Notes under the pieces: model-generated
Told to the model about the DNA's origin: nothing
Databases searched by the model: none
Seen by the model: the letters and a program-made list of their open reading frames with translations, nothing else
Position numbers and translations under genes: made by a program
DNA from: Defluviibacillus sp043739385
Lineage (GTDB): Bacteria; Pseudomonadota; Gammaproteobacteria; Burkholderiales; Burkholderiaceae_C
Direction: 5' to 3'
Assembly: GCA_043739385.1 (NCBI GenBank)
Contig: JAYUED010000059.1
Span: 54,640 to 118,639 of the forward strand
Length of the DNA: 64,000 nucleotides
Shown: in pieces, positions 17,724 to 26,265 of the stretch
Position numbering within the stretch: the first letter of the stretch is position 1
Layout of the letters: every line of letters starts with the position of its first letter

Positions 17724-18704
17724 TTAGTGCCCCCCACCGCTGTCCATGCGCAGGCGTGGATCAACAGCAAAATACAACAAATCCACCACCAAATTGATGG
17801 CTACAAAAATCAGCGCAATCAGGCACAGGTAGGCAGCCATCACTGGAATATCGGCGAAAGTCACCGCCTGGATAAACAGCAACCCCATTCCTGGCCACTG
17901 GAACACGGTCTCAGTGATGATCGCAAAAGCAATCAACGAACCCAGTTGGAGGCCAGTGATGGTGATGACGGGCACAAGCGTATTTTTAAGCGCGTGGCCG
18001 AAGTGGATAGCGCTATTGGTCAACCCACGTGCGCGGGCGAACTTAATATAGTCGGTACGTAACACCTCCAGCATTTCGGCGCGTACCAAACGCATGATGA
18101 GTGTGAGCTGAAATACGGACAGTGTGATGGCCGGCAAAATCACATGCTGCCAGCCAGACACGGTCAATAAACCACTGCTCCACCAGCCCAGTTGAACGAC
18201 ATCACCCCGACCAAAGCTGGGGAGCCATCCCAAAACCACGGCGAATACCAAAATCAACAAAATACCGATCAAAAAAGTGGGTAGCGACACACCCAACAGC
18301 GACAAGGTCATAAACAACTGGCTGACGAAGCTGCCACGCTTCAAAGCAGCATAAACGCCCATAGGAATACCTAAAGCTAGCGCCATAAAAGCGGCAACCA
18401 GAGATAACTCTAACGTGGCGGGGAAGCGCTCCATCAATAACCGTGAAACCTTAGCCCCTTGACGCAAGCTCAAACCAAACTCACCTTGCACCGCATTGAT
18501 TAAGAAATGCCAAAACTGCACGATAAAAGGCTGATCCAACCCCAAATCGGCACGGAGCTGCAAAATTTGCTCAGGCTTGGCATCTTGCCCCAGCAAACCC
18601 ACCACCGGGTCGCCGACATACTGGAAAAGCATGAAAGCGATGAAGGCCACAGCGACCATAACTATCACGGCTTGAAGGAGTCGGCGAAGAATAAAGGTGA
18701 GCAT
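17724..18704 (-). CDS. Dipeptide/oligopeptide ABC transporter permease (DppB-like)
   Basis: A 326-residue inner-membrane permease and first gene of the operon dppB-amidohydrolase-dppA-dppC-dppD-dppF. The N-terminal MLTFILRRLLQAVIVMVAVA segment and the QLRADLGLDQPFIVQFWHFL region are DppB hallmarks, followed by five hydrophobic segments. The EAA coupling loop is in YIKFARARGLTNSAIHFGHA. The usual dpp order puts dppA first; here the permease leads and the binding-protein gene is third. Confidence 0.93.
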   Translation of the reverse strand: MLTFILRRLLQAVIVMVAVAFIAFMLFQYVGDPVVGLLGQDAKPEQILQLRADLGLDQPFIVQFWHFLINAVQGEFGLSLRQGAKVSRLLMERFPATLELSLVAAFMALALGIPMGVYAALKRGSFVSQLFMTLSLLGVSLPTFLIGILLILVFAVVLGWLPSFGRGDVVQLGWWSSGLLTVSGWQHVILPAITLSVFQLTLIMRLVRAEMLEVLRTDYIKFARARGLTNSAIHFGHALKNTLVPVITITGLQLGSLIAFAIITETVFQWPGMGLLFIQAVTFADIPVMAAYLCLIALIFVAINLVVDLLYFAVDPRLRMDSGGGH

Positions 18705-18813
18705 GGATATCGGTTTGTGTCAGACAAATGCTAACAGAGCAATCCTTGTGCCTGTTAGAGGAGTTTCCTGTAGAACTTGCTGTATTTGGCTGGCGAGAAG
18801 GCCTGATGAAACC

Positions 18814-19599
18814 TTACTTTTCAGCAGGGTGCGCCAGCATCATCACCTGAAGTGGGCCGTACCACGATTGGGTCGTTGTATGGGTGTTGTCGGTATCGGT
18901 CATGATTCCCATGCCGAGCAGTGCACCGGGCGGCTCACCGTAGAGGCGTTCAAAATCAGCCTTTATGTTGCGCTCGTAATCTTGCCACTGGTTCAAATGC
19001 TCAGAGTCTGCTTCCACCACCAGCTTACGTATGCGGTCAGTACGCGGGCTGTTAATGACGGTGCCTAAAGGACGCTGCTTGCTCCATACATACATCATCA
19101 CGGCGTAGGGCATTTCCTCGCCCGTTACTGCTAGGCTCAGTTCATTGAGAATAGCATTTTTGGTTGAAAACTTGGATCGATCGCCTTCAAAGGCCAACAC
19201 AATACGCACCGGCGAGTCGTCTAAATCACGCTGTGCCATGTCGGCTATAGCAATTAAAGCAGGAACTTTCCAAGAGAACCGCACGACCCCAAGATCTTCA
19301 GCTGCTACGCTCACTTTGCGGCGCAGCATGCTGGCGGAAGAGATGGCATTGGCCTCTATGGCGTTGCGGCCGTCAAGTTGTCGTGCTTTAAAGATTGTTG
19401 CTTGCTTGCCTGGAAATAGGTGGTGATACCAGTGGCTAGACGCTTGGGTCACGAGCGGTTTGCTTGCACTGTCCTGAAATACGCCAGAAGTTTCCCCCCA
19501 CAAAGAATCCTCCCACGCAGCATTACCGGAGGATTCAGAGTGTGTTGCACAGGCTGTCACGACCAAAACAAGTACCAAATGCAGCAAATTCTTGAACAT
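18814..19599 (-). CDS. DUF3047-family lipoprotein
   Basis: A 261-residue predicted lipoprotein of the DUF3047 family, whose function is not known. The signal peptide ends in a lipobox LVVTAC. The mature part holds stretches I recognise from the family: DGRNAIEANAISSASMLRRK, VRFSWKVPALI, DLDDSPVRIVLAFEGDR and YVWSKQRPLGTVINSPRTDR. The last ends in NPRT-type residues characteristic of DUF3047, and GIMTDTDNT and WYGPL lie near the C-terminus. It stands alone, separated from the upstream porin by a strong hairpin. Confidence 0.82.
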   Translation of the reverse strand: MFKNLLHLVLVLVVTACATHSESSGNAAWEDSLWGETSGVFQDSASKPLVTQASSHWYHHLFPGKQATIFKARQLDGRNAIEANAISSASMLRRKVSVAAEDLGVVRFSWKVPALIAIADMAQRDLDDSPVRIVLAFEGDRSKFSTKNAILNELSLAVTGEEMPYAVMMYVWSKQRPLGTVINSPRTDRIRKLVVEADSEHLNQWQDYERNIKADFERLYGEPPGALLGMGIMTDTDNTHTTTQSWYGPLQVMMLAHPAEK

Positions 19600-19645
19600 G
19601 AGTGAACCGCTCTAAAAACTGTTAGCTAGGTTAGCTGGAATAGCA

Positions 19646-19677
19646 AAAGCCACCAAGTCTTACAACTTGGTGGCTTT
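19646..19677 (-). terminator. Strong terminator hairpin downstream of porin 1
   Basis: A perfect 13-bp stem: AAAGCCACCAAGT at 19646-19658 pairs with ACTTGGTGGCTTT at 19665-19677 around a 6-nt loop. On the minus strand the stem ends in TTT, but the U-run is short. It lies about 40 bp after the porin stop and about 45 bp before the DUF3047 gene. Confidence 0.8.
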
Positions 19678-19714
19678 ATATCGACTAATTACACCAGCTT
19701 GTGCTGGCGTTGGA

Positions 19715-20794
19715 TTAGAAGGAGTGCTTCAAACCAAACTCAGCACCAGAAGAGCGCTGGTTCACAGCACCGGTAACACCGCCGCCAATGCCAAAGGCTG
19801 CGCCATTGCGGTTGCTGATTTGAGCGTACGTGGTGTACAGCGCTGTGCGCTTGGACAAGTTGTAAACGTAACCAATACCAAACTGGGTAGCTTTGGAGTT
19901 ACCCGCGTTGTTCTGTGAGTTGAAGTTCAACGACACAGGAATGTAACCTTGGCCCATTGGAATGGTTGCGCCAATCAGGACGGTTTGGTAACGGGTACCT
20001 GCAGTACCGCTGTTGTTGCGGTTGTAGTCAGCCATCAACTGAGCGACACCGATGTCATAAGAAACACCAATGTTGGTCGCAGTGTAGTCACCAACAGCCA
20101 AATTCTTGATTTTGCTGGTTGCAACAGCCACATTCAATGGGCCTTGGGCGTAACCTACGCGAGCACCCAAACCATTGCCGTCTTTCTTGTCCAGAGGAGC
20201 AACTACATTGCTGGTGTTTTCACCCATGTGGTATTGCGCTTGACCGTAGAAACCGGTGTTGCCTACTGGGCCTGGACTGTTGTACAAGTAACCAATGCTG
20301 TTCGAAGCACGAACACCAGTGGTTGCAGCAGTACCAGCCAAGGTCAGATTGGTGGCCTGAGCAGCACCCAGGGTACCAAACGGTTCAAAAATCGTGGTGT
20401 TCCAGAAAACTGGAGTGTAGTCACGACCCAAGCGAACTTCACCAAAGTTGCCCATCAGGCTAACTGTGGAACGGCGATTGAACACCAAACCGCCGTTACC
20501 AGGAACCGCTGTTTGGTTGTTCAAAGAAGTGCCTTGACCAGTACCTGAATCAGGATTCAGGCCAGCTTCCAACCAGAAACCAGCAGTCATGCCACCGCCG
20601 AGGTCTTCAACACCACGGAAACCCAAGCGGCTGGATGACAGACCGCTGGTGTTCATTTTGGTAGCACTACCAACGGATTGGGTGTTGTAAAAACCAACGT
20701 TTGCGTCAACAACGCCAAACAAAGTAACGGTTGATTGTGCGGATGCAGCGCCAACTACGGCCAGGGCAGCCAAAGCAACTAGGGATTTTTTCAT
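19715..20794 (-). CDS. Gram-negative trimeric porin 1
   Basis: A 359-residue outer-membrane general porin of the Burkholderia/Comamonas type (Porin_4, OmpC-like). The signal peptide MKKSLVALAALAVVGAASAQ is followed by STVTLFGVVDANVGFY, the family N-terminus. SRLGFRGVEDLGGGMTAGFW, FNRRSTVSLMGNFGEVRLGR and YNLSKRTALYTTYAQ are conserved, and the C-terminal LKHSF ends in Phe as outer-membrane beta-barrels do. ATG 20794 has GGAGAAA upstream; an in-frame start at 20809 would add five residues before the signal peptide. It is a paralogue of porin 2. Confidence 0.95.
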   Translation of the reverse strand: MKKSLVALAALAVVGAASAQSTVTLFGVVDANVGFYNTQSVGSATKMNTSGLSSSRLGFRGVEDLGGGMTAGFWLEAGLNPDSGTGQGTSLNNQTAVPGNGGLVFNRRSTVSLMGNFGEVRLGRDYTPVFWNTTIFEPFGTLGAAQATNLTLAGTAATTGVRASNSIGYLYNSPGPVGNTGFYGQAQYHMGENTSNVVAPLDKKDGNGLGARVGYAQGPLNVAVATSKIKNLAVGDYTATNIGVSYDIGVAQLMADYNRNNSGTAGTRYQTVLIGATIPMGQGYIPVSLNFNSQNNAGNSKATQFGIGYVYNLSKRTALYTTYAQISNRNGAAFGIGGGVTGAVNQRSSGAEFGLKHSF

Positions 20795-21161
20795 TGCGAG
20801 TTTCTCCAAGGTTAAACATAGGGCTCCGGTGCTGACGCTCTTTAACAGAACGCTTCACGACGAGGGGCTCAAGGTGTTTGACAGTCACTTAAGTGATGTA
20901 CCAAACTTTGATAACCCACCGGATTCCCGGGCCAACCTCCTTTTCGGAAGTTGTTGCTATTGCACCAGAGAGCGCGACTTGCGCCTAGTTTTTAGATGAA
21001 AAAATCACAAAAACCAGCAAGCTCGTTGCATCGTTGCAACGAATTTGCTGGTTTTACACCGAAACCAGAGACTGCGGGCAGTCGCTGGTTTGGTTTGAAT
21101 CTGTTACGTGCACATCTGAGAGCTAGCTAAAGTCAACCCACAGACAAGCATCAAATTCTGC
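20795..21161 (-). promoter_or_regulatory. Long porin 1 leader and promoter region
   Basis: A 367-bp gene-free stretch between the two porins. It holds the hairpin ending the porin 2 transcript (21009-21055), a 12-bp perfect palindrome TCACTTAAGTGA at 20885-20896, and the porin 1 ribosome-binding site. I see no small ORF with good start signals and no convincing -35/-10 pair. The palindrome could be an operator. Confidence 0.45.
21009..21055 (-). terminator. Hairpin downstream of porin 2
   Basis: AAACCAGCAA near 21011-21020 pairs with TTGCTGGTTTT at 21045-21055, with an inner stem GTTGCA/TGCAAC at 21025-21040. Read on the minus strand it ends AAAACCAGCAA...TTGCTGGTTTTTGTGATTTTTT, so a U-rich tail follows. 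It lies about 107 bp after the porin 2 stop. Confidence 0.75.
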
Positions 21162-22253
21162 TTAGAACGAGTGACGAATACCGAAATCGAAACCGGTTGA
21201 ATTGTCATTCGAGTTGCTCAAGCTACCATTCAGACCGAATGCAGCACCGTTCTTGTTCTTCAAGAAAGCAACCGTGGTGTACAGCGCAGTGCGCTTGGAC
21301 AAGTTGTAAACATAACCAACGGCGAGCTTGTCAGCACGTGGCGCCAAACCCGTTGAAGGCACGCGCTTGTAGCTGCTGTAGGCAACCTTGAACTCACCCA
21401 AGCCGACAGGTGCGCTGGCACCAACCAAGTAGCCCGTGCCCTTGATGCTGACTGGGTCCTTGTCGTTATCGCGGTTGTAAATGGCGAACAGTTTGGCGGC
21501 ACCCAGATCGTAAGCACCAGCCAAGTTAAACGTGTTGATATTGCCGGCAGCCAAGTAGCTCGTGGAAGCGTAAGCAAAAGCGACATTAACTGGACCTTGA
21601 GCGTAGCCGAGACGCAAACCACCGCCCGTACCGTCTTTCTTACCAACTGCAGTGGTCGTAGCTGTTGCTGCCACGTCTTTGGTGTTTTCACCGAAGTAGT
21701 ACTGCGCTTGACCGTAGATGCCACCAATGTTGGTAGGCAAGAAGTAGGCAACCGAGTTAGAGACACGGTTACCGAACGGACCGGCCAACCAGCCCGTAGA
21801 GGCGATAGCGCTGCGGCCAACACCCACATCGCCGAACGGATCAAATTCAGTCAGGCTGCGGTAGGTGCTTGAATAATCCCGACCCAAACGTGCTTCACCG
21901 AAATTGCCCAACAAACTTACGGTAGAGCGACGGTTAAACGTCAAACCACCTTGATTAGCGATAGCGCCAGCAGCCTGGTTATTCGTGTTGTTAGCTTGAC
22001 CAGTACCCGTATCCAGGTTCATGCCGGCTTCAAGCCAGAAGCCAGCCAGCAAGCCACCGCCCAAATCTTCAACACCACGAAAGCCCAAACGGCTGGTTGC
22101 GTTTCCGCCGCTGGTCAGGGCAGTCACGTTACCAGCGGTGCCGCGGCCATACGAAACAGCTGCGTCAGCCACACCAAACAAAGTTACAGAAGATTGGGCC
22201 ATGGCGGCACCAGAAGCGGCCAACACGGCCATAGCGACTAGGGTTTTTTTCAT
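21162..22253 (-). CDS. Gram-negative trimeric porin 2
   Basis: A 363-residue outer-membrane porin, paralogue of porin 1. The signal peptide MKKTLVAMAVLAASGAAMAQ precedes SSVTLFGVADAAVSYG; SRLGFRGVEDLGGGLLAGFW, FNRRSTVSLLGNFGEARLGR and VGYVYNLSKRTALYTT are shared landmarks, and the protein ends IRHSF. ATG 22253 has GGAG upstream. The surface-loop regions differ from porin 1 (for example around the NTKDVAATAT stretch), which suggests different permeability or phage/immune escape. AT-rich DNA upstream contains a TTGTA...TACAA dyad (22347-22371). Confidence 0.95.
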   Translation of the reverse strand: MKKTLVAMAVLAASGAAMAQSSVTLFGVADAAVSYGRGTAGNVTALTSGGNATSRLGFRGVEDLGGGLLAGFWLEAGMNLDTGTGQANNTNNQAAGAIANQGGLTFNRRSTVSLLGNFGEARLGRDYSSTYRSLTEFDPFGDVGVGRSAIASTGWLAGPFGNRVSNSVAYFLPTNIGGIYGQAQYYFGENTKDVAATATTTAVGKKDGTGGGLRLGYAQGPVNVAFAYASTSYLAAGNINTFNLAGAYDLGAAKLFAIYNRDNDKDPVSIKGTGYLVGASAPVGLGEFKVAYSSYKRVPSTGLAPRADKLAVGYVYNLSKRTALYTTVAFLKNKNGAAFGLNGSLSNSNDNSTGFDFGIRHSF

Positions 22254-22346
22254 TGCGAAATACTCCAAAGTTAAAAAGAGGACCTTGTCGTGAAGCTGTG
22301 CGCTCCGGCTCTTAGGTCTGACGTCCTGGTTAAGGATGTGAATGAA

Positions 22347-22371
22347 TTGTATAAAATTAAATTTTTTACAA
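22347..22371. promoter_or_regulatory. AT-rich dyad upstream of porin 2
   Basis: TTGTA at 22347-22351 and TACAA at 22367-22371 frame an AT-only core (TAAAATTAAATTTTT), about 95 bp upstream of the porin 2 start. It could be an operator or part of the promoter for porin 2. The rest of the 22254-22535 divergent region towards coq7 shows nothing else convincing. Confidence 0.35.
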
Positions 22372-22535
22372 GCGAGGTTTCCCGAGGTTTATTTCTATTT
22401 TTGCTAAAAAACAACGTTAATTTTAAAATACGATGTTTAAGAAAATAACTTGGGGATTCGGGTTGAATGCATACATTGCTAAACATGCACTTTTAGCCCT
22501 GCCTGAATAGAGTACATATCCTTACACTTGGTTCC

Positions 22536-23156
22536 ATGGACACTTTTATTAATGCAGTCGATGCAGCGCTACGCACACTCTTTACCCCAGCGCGCAGCAC
22601 CCGTCCCTGCCCCACCTTGCCTGATCAAGCGACAGTGCTCTCGGCAGATGACAAGCGCGTGGCAGGCGCACTGATGCGCGTCAACCATGTGGGGGAGGTG
22701 TGCGCCCAAGCGCTGTATGCCGCGCAAGGGCTGGCTACGCTAAACACGACGTTAAAAGCACACTTTGAAGCTGCTGCGGCCGAAGAAACTGACCACTTGG
22801 CATGGACGGCTCAACGCCTGAGTGCTTTAGGCGCACGTCCTTCGCTGCTCAATCCACTTTGGTATGCCGGGGCATTCGCTATTGGATTAATAGCTGGAAA
22901 GCTAGGTGGTGATAAGACAAGCCTAGGATTTGTCGAAGAAACCGAGGCTCAAGTGGCGGCGCACTTGGAACGTCATTTGGCCGAGTTGCCCGAGGCCGAC
23001 CATGCATCCCATGCCATCGTGGCTCAAATGCGCGACGACGAGGCGCGCCACGCGGAGCAGGCACATGCTGCCGGGGCTACAGCCTTACCGGCACCCGTGA
23101 AGGGCTTGATGCGCCTAGCATCCAAAGTAATGACCACAGTGGCCTACCGAATTTAG
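22536..23156 (+). CDS. coq7: Demethoxyubiquinone hydroxylase Coq7
   Basis: A 206-residue di-iron monooxygenase that hydroxylates 2-polyprenyl-3-methyl-6-methoxy-1,4-benzoquinol, the penultimate step of ubiquinone synthesis, at the inner membrane. Di-iron ligands are visible in MRVNHVGEVCAQALY (Glu), AAAEETDHLAW (Glu and His), FVEETEAQVAAHL (Glu) and MRDDEARHAEQA (Glu and His). Many beta-proteobacteria use Coq7 in place of UbiF. It is transcribed alone, convergent with aspS, and away from the other ubi genes here. Confidence 0.95.
   Translation: MDTFINAVDAALRTLFTPARSTRPCPTLPDQATVLSADDKRVAGALMRVNHVGEVCAQALYAAQGLATLNTTLKAHFEAAAAEETDHLAWTAQRLSALGARPSLLNPLWYAGAFAIGLIAGKLGGDKTSLGFVEETEAQVAAHLERHLAELPEADHASHAIVAQMRDDEARHAEQAHAAGATALPAPVKGLMRLASKVMTTVAYRI
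22878..22894. repeat. GCTAY-N7-RTAGC palindrome, copy inside coq7
   Basis: GCTAT-TGGATTA-ATAGC, 5-bp arms with a 7-nt spacer, within the coding sequence for AIGLIAGK. It is one of five exact copies of this pattern in the window. Confidence 0.5.
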
Positions 23157-23180
23157 GCCTTGGTCATTGTCATTCCGCAT

Positions 23181-23210
23181 CACCCAAGGGATTGTACAAA
23201 CCCTTTGGTG
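23181..23210. terminator. Possible bidirectional terminator between coq7 and aspS
   Basis: CACCCAAGGG at 23181-23190 pairs with CCCTTTGGTG at 23201-23210 with one mismatch around a 10-nt loop, in the 61-bp convergent gap. There is no U-run on either side, so its function as a terminator is uncertain. Confidence 0.4.
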
Positions 23211-23217
23211 TTAGGCA

Positions 23218-25023
23218 TCAAGCTGCGAGCTCGGTGTTACGAAGCCGAATATGCAGTTCGCGCAGTTGCTTTTCATCCACAGGGCTGGGGGCCTGGGTCA
23301 GCAAATCTTGCGCACGCTGAGTTTTGGGAAAAGCGATCACGTCGCGAATTGAGTCAGCTCCCGTCATAAGCATGACCAGACGATCTAGACCAATTGCGAT
23401 ACCGCCGTGCGGAGGCGCACCGTATTGCAATGCGTCTAGCAGGAAGCCAAACTTGTTTTGCGCATCTTCAGCGCTGATTTTGAGCGCACGGAATACCTTG
23501 CTCTGTACTTCTTCGCGGTGAATACGCACCGAACCGCCACCCATTTCAATGCCGTTTAGCACCATGTCGTAGGCCTTGGCAATGCACTGGTCTGGCGCTG
23601 TGTCCATCAGGTCTTCATGACCATCCTTAGGCGCGGTGAAGGGATGGTGCACAGCAGACCATCGCTGGCCTTCCTCGTCATACTCGAACATCGGGAAGTC
23701 CACCACCCAGAGTGGCGCCCAACGGTCTTCAAACAGGCCCGTCTTTTTACCAAAAGTGCTGTGCCCAATTTTGACGCGCAGCGCGCCTATAGCATCGTTG
23801 ACGACTTTGGCCTTGTCCGCGCCAAAGAACAACAGGTCGCCATTTTGAGCGCCGGTACGGGTCAGAATTTCAGTGAGCGTGGCATCGTCAAGGTTTTTAA
23901 CGATGGGGCTTTGCAGGCCATCACGCCCTGTGCTCACATCATTCACCTTGATGTATGCCAAGCCTTTGGCACCATAAATTTTGACGAACTCGGTGTAAGC
24001 GTCAATCTCGCTACGACTCAAGCCGCCTTCAGCACCACCACCGGGTACGCGCAGGGCAACAACACGGCCTTTGGGACTGTTGGCGGCACCGGCGAACACC
24101 TTGAACTCCACCGTCTTCATCAACTCGGTCAGCTCGGTAAATTGCAGCTTGACACGCAGATCTGGTTTGTCAGAACCATACAGATGCATCGCATCACCAT
24201 AGGTCATTACAGGGAATTCGCCCAAATCGACATTGGCGGCGTTCATGAATACCTTGCGAATCATGCCCTGGAACATCTCGCGAATTTCCTCTTCACCCAT
24301 GAAAGAGGTTTCAATGTCGATCTGCGTGAACTCGGGCTGGCGGTCTGCACGCAAGTCTTCATCACGGAAGCATTTGGTGATTTGGTAGTAGCGGTCATAG
24401 CCAGCCACCATCAACAACTGCTTAAACAACTGGGGGGACTGAGGCAACGCAAAAAAGCTACCGTCATGCACACGGCTGGGCACCAGATAGTCACGCGCGC
24501 CCTCTGGGGTGGACTTGCCGAGCATGGGAGTTTCAATGTCAATGAAACCATTCGCATCCAAGAACTTGCGAGTTTCCATCGTCACTTTGTAGCGCAGCAT
24601 CAGGTTGCGCTGCATGGCAGGACGACGAAGATCAAGCACACGGTGAGTAAGGCGAGTAGTCTCACTCAGATTGTCGTCATCAATCTGGAACGGAGGTGTA
24701 ACGGAGGGATTAAGCACCGTCAATTCATAAGCCAAGACCTCAATCTTGCCGCTCTTCAGGCCATCATTGACCGTGCCTTCAGGCCGCGCGCGTACCAAGC
24801 CTTTAATCTGTATGCAGAACTCGTTGCGAACCTCTTCAGCAACCTTGAAAGTATCAGCACGGTCTGGATCGCAAACTACCTGCACGTACCCTTCGCGGTC
24901 GCGTACGTCCACGAAAATCACACCACCATGGTCACGGCGGCGGTTGACCCAGCCACAAAGAGTTACGGTTTGGCCTAACAGGGCTTCGGTCACGAGACCG
25001 CAATAGTGGGAACGCATGGTCAT
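23218..25023 (-). CDS. aspS: Aspartyl-tRNA synthetase
   Basis: A 601-residue class II synthetase charging tRNA-Asp (and probably tRNA-Asn if the cell uses the transamidation route). The N-terminal anticodon-binding OB fold begins MRSHYCGLVTEALLGQTVTL and contains CGWVNRRRDHGGVIFVDVRD. Class II motif 2 is in YYQITKCFRDEDLRADRQPE and motif 3 in GIAIGLDRLVMLMTG. A bacterial GAD insertion domain fits the length. ATG 25023 and ATG 25017 are both possible starts. It is last in the FmdB-DUF502-aspS unit. Confidence 0.97.
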   Translation of the reverse strand: MTMRSHYCGLVTEALLGQTVTLCGWVNRRRDHGGVIFVDVRDREGYVQVVCDPDRADTFKVAEEVRNEFCIQIKGLVRARPEGTVNDGLKSGKIEVLAYELTVLNPSVTPPFQIDDDNLSETTRLTHRVLDLRRPAMQRNLMLRYKVTMETRKFLDANGFIDIETPMLGKSTPEGARDYLVPSRVHDGSFFALPQSPQLFKQLLMVAGYDRYYQITKCFRDEDLRADRQPEFTQIDIETSFMGEEEIREMFQGMIRKVFMNAANVDLGEFPVMTYGDAMHLYGSDKPDLRVKLQFTELTELMKTVEFKVFAGAANSPKGRVVALRVPGGGAEGGLSRSEIDAYTEFVKIYGAKGLAYIKVNDVSTGRDGLQSPIVKNLDDATLTEILTRTGAQNGDLLFFGADKAKVVNDAIGALRVKIGHSTFGKKTGLFEDRWAPLWVVDFPMFEYDEEGQRWSAVHHPFTAPKDGHEDLMDTAPDQCIAKAYDMVLNGIEMGGGSVRIHREEVQSKVFRALKISAEDAQNKFGFLLDALQYGAPPHGGIAIGLDRLVMLMTGADSIRDVIAFPKTQRAQDLLTQAPSPVDEKQLRELHIRLRNTELAA

Positions 25024-25111
25024 ACTGAATTTCTCGGCTACCCAAAAATGGGCGCACTGCTAAAAATTGAACTTACAGAATAAAAAATTTGAAAACTCTG
25101 GCGATGGGCAA

Positions 25112-25735
25112 TTACTTACCTAACATGGCGGATGGCACGGCAGCCGGAGATACCACCCCCATGGACACCACGTATTTCAGCGCCTCGTCCACGCTCATGT
25201 TCAGCTCAATGCAATCGCTCTTTTTAAGCATCACAAAGTAGCCGCCAGTAGGGTTTGGGGTGGTGGGCACGTAAACACTCAGGTAGTCCCCTTGCAGGTA
25301 ATTAACCACATCCCCACCGGGCGTACCCGTGACAAAGCCAATCGTCCACACATTGGGACGCGGCCATTGCACCAGCACAGCGGTGCGAAAAGCATTACCG
25401 GTCTCTGAAAACAGCTTGTCAGAAACTTGCTTCACCCCCGAATAAATCGAGCGAACAACGGGAATCCGACTCAGCAGCGCATCCCACCATGCCACGAGTT
25501 TGCGACCCAGGAAGTTACTTGCCGTGGCTCCTACCAGCAACAAAATGGCCAACGCCAAAAGCACACCGAAACCGGGGATATGAAAGCCAATAAGCCGATC
25601 TGGCTGCCAAGCTTCCGGCAGGATCAACAAGGTCTTGTCCAGCATGGCAATCACGCCCTCCAATACCCAGGCAGTGATGGCGACGGGAACAATGACCAAC
25701 AGACCGGCCAGAAACCATTTGCGAAAAGCAGCCAT
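25112..25735 (-). CDS. DUF502-family membrane protein
   Basis: A 207-residue inner-membrane protein of the DUF502 family, function unknown. Two hydrophobic segments lie near the N-terminus (KWFLAGLLVIVPVAITAWVL and FGVLLALAILLLVGATASNF), followed by a soluble region with RIPVVRSIYSGVKQVSD and VYVPTTPNPTGGYFVML, both typical. ATG 25735 is the likely start; a TTG at 25756 would add seven residues. It sits between FmdB and aspS, a common beta-proteobacterial order. Confidence 0.88.
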   Translation of the reverse strand: MAAFRKWFLAGLLVIVPVAITAWVLEGVIAMLDKTLLILPEAWQPDRLIGFHIPGFGVLLALAILLLVGATASNFLGRKLVAWWDALLSRIPVVRSIYSGVKQVSDKLFSETGNAFRTAVLVQWPRPNVWTIGFVTGTPGGDVVNYLQGDYLSVYVPTTPNPTGGYFVMLKKSDCIELNMSVDEALKYVVSMGVVSPAAVPSAMLGK

Positions 25736-25792
25736 TTTGGTGTGACCTGAGGGCAAGTTGAAAGCGTGGGATGGAGAGTGTGCTTAACCGCG

Positions 25793-26155
25793 TCAGGCGG
25801 AAGGCGCGCCGTCCGACTTGGGAGCCGAAACAGGTGCAGGCGCGGGACTGGCGCTGGCAGGCGCGCTACTGGCTTTGCTGTCAGCACTGCTGCTAACAGT
25901 AGCAGCGTCACCCGCCACTTTTGTGTCTGGCTTACCATCTGTCGCGGTAGGCGCGGCCGGGGCTGCAGTGCCACCGCCTTTGAAATCAGTGGCGTACCAG
26001 CCGGTACCTTTGAGCTGGAAGCCCGCTGCAGTGAGTTGTTTCTTGAACGTGGCCTTGCCACAAGCGGGGCAATCGCTCAGAGGAGCATCTGACATTTTTT
26101 GCAAAACGTCTTTGGAAAGCCCGCAGGATTCGCATTTGTAAGCGTAGATGGGCAT
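25793..26155 (-). CDS. FmdB-family zinc-ribbon protein
   Basis: A 120-residue small protein with an N-terminal zinc ribbon: MPIYAYKCESCG, then CPACGKATFKKQLTAAGFQL, giving two CxxC pairs. The remainder is an Ala/Pro/Ser-rich, probably disordered tail. FmdB proteins are thought to be regulatory; their exact role is not established. It begins the FmdB-DUF502-aspS unit. Confidence 0.88.
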   Translation of the reverse strand: MPIYAYKCESCGLSKDVLQKMSDAPLSDCPACGKATFKKQLTAAGFQLKGTGWYATDFKGGGTAAPAAPTATDGKPDTKVAGDAATVSSSADSKASSAPASASPAPAPVSAPKSDGAPSA

Positions 26156-26265
26156 ATCAGTGGTACAGGCTATTGGGGTGCAAAGCCTTCAATTATAGGT
26201 CTTCAGATTGCTTTCAAGACTGCCTTAAAAAGACCGCTGGCCATCCATTGAGTATCAATTGGACC

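Noticed and set aside
22271..22486. A 71-codon frame in the AT-rich region upstream of porin 2
   Set aside because: No ribosome-binding site or family resemblance; the region is more likely promoter DNA.
23617..24978. A 453-codon open frame antisense to aspS
   Set aside because: It lies entirely within aspS, which is conserved and well identified; the frame is a by-product of codon usage and shows no recognisable domain.
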